A stretch of 64,000 nucleotides of DNA from Nonlabens arenilitoris. GTDB taxonomy: Bacteria; Bacteroidota; Bacteroidia; Flavobacteriales; Flavobacteriaceae. A program made the position numbers and the translations under genes. How positions within the stretch are numbered: the first letter of the stretch is position 1; the number at the start of each line of letters is the position of its first letter. Shown piece after piece: positions 64,000 to 64,000 of this stretch. The DNA lies in NCBI RefSeq assembly GCF_002954765.1, contig NZ_MTPW01000001.1:3175501-3239500 (forward strand), read 5' to 3'. The notes beneath the pieces were generated by a model. That model was not told the origin of the DNA. It ran no database searches and saw only the letters and a program-made list of their open reading frames with translations.

Positions 64000-64000
64000 T

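Noticed and set aside
1..64000. tRNA, rRNA or riboswitches
   Set aside because: I saw no cloverleaf, rRNA segment or known riboswitch core; a covariance scan would be needed to exclude weak ones.

Overview
The window looks like chromosomal DNA of a marine Flavobacteriaceae (Bacteroidota). The signs are Bacteroidota-type promoters (TAnnTTTG -7 boxes), a type IX secretion C-terminal domain, head-GIN, DUF6090, HAEPLYID and DUF6095 family proteins, a DegT/WecA/BY-kinase surface polysaccharide cluster, and at least nine copies of a palindrome close to TACGCTTTCGCGAAAGCGTA. From memory that palindrome is typical of Nonlabens, Dokdonia and relatives; the genus is an inference.

Layout. 1-2299: lon, reverse strand, cut by the window edge. 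2518-5662: an ECF sigma factor operon with a membrane-anchored partner and two secreted beta-solenoid-like proteins. 5756-6586: a reverse-strand tyrosine recombinase, followed on its upstream side by a 13.5-kb cassette array (about 6.69-20.15 kb). 20.3-24.8 kb: small conserved genes (DUF6624, DTW, S1/CvfB-like, cupin lipoprotein). 24.8-28.6 kb: OxyR-type regulator, cytochrome c, FMN reductase, Tpx and a DgkA-like kinase. 28.7-35.5 kb: ftsK, lolA, LptF/G permease, ribB, murQ. 35.5-42.5 kb: lipoproteins, a frameshifted OstA-like gene, an aminotransferase, a TPR protein and a CpsB-type phosphatase. 42.5-64 kb: a reverse-strand capsule/O-antigen locus (Wzc, Wza, CapD, DegT aminotransferase, WecA-like transferase, epimerase, glycosyltransferases, heparinase-like, Wzy-like, pyruvyltransferase), with one large T9SS cargo protein embedded in it.

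The main finding is the 6.5-20.2 kb region, which reads as an integron-like system run by a short XerD-like recombinase rather than a canonical IntI. It has a divergent recombinase gene, a promoter aimed into the array, three direct repeats in the putative attI, and 15 attC-like sites (AAC...GTT, mostly 115-190 bp, able to fold). The first about 10 bases of nearly every cassette are the reverse complement of the last about 10 bases before its own attC. Four cassettes carry reverse-strand genes that mostly start inside or beside attC, and one cassette (NADAR) is present twice. A non-coding cassette, here called R, occurs five times; its attC has AAT...ATT in place of AAC...GTT. In every cassette that follows an R copy the junction reads ATT, although that cassette's own far end still predicts GTT, which places the exchange point after the first base, as in integrons. 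R ends in a perfect TACCTTTG -7 box and alternates strictly with gene cassettes in the distal half, so it may be a portable promoter. The chromosome-wide palindrome is absent from the array.

Three genes (12173, 37378 and 45705-47701) each appear to be broken by a single-base loss in a homopolymer, which may be real decay or assembly error.
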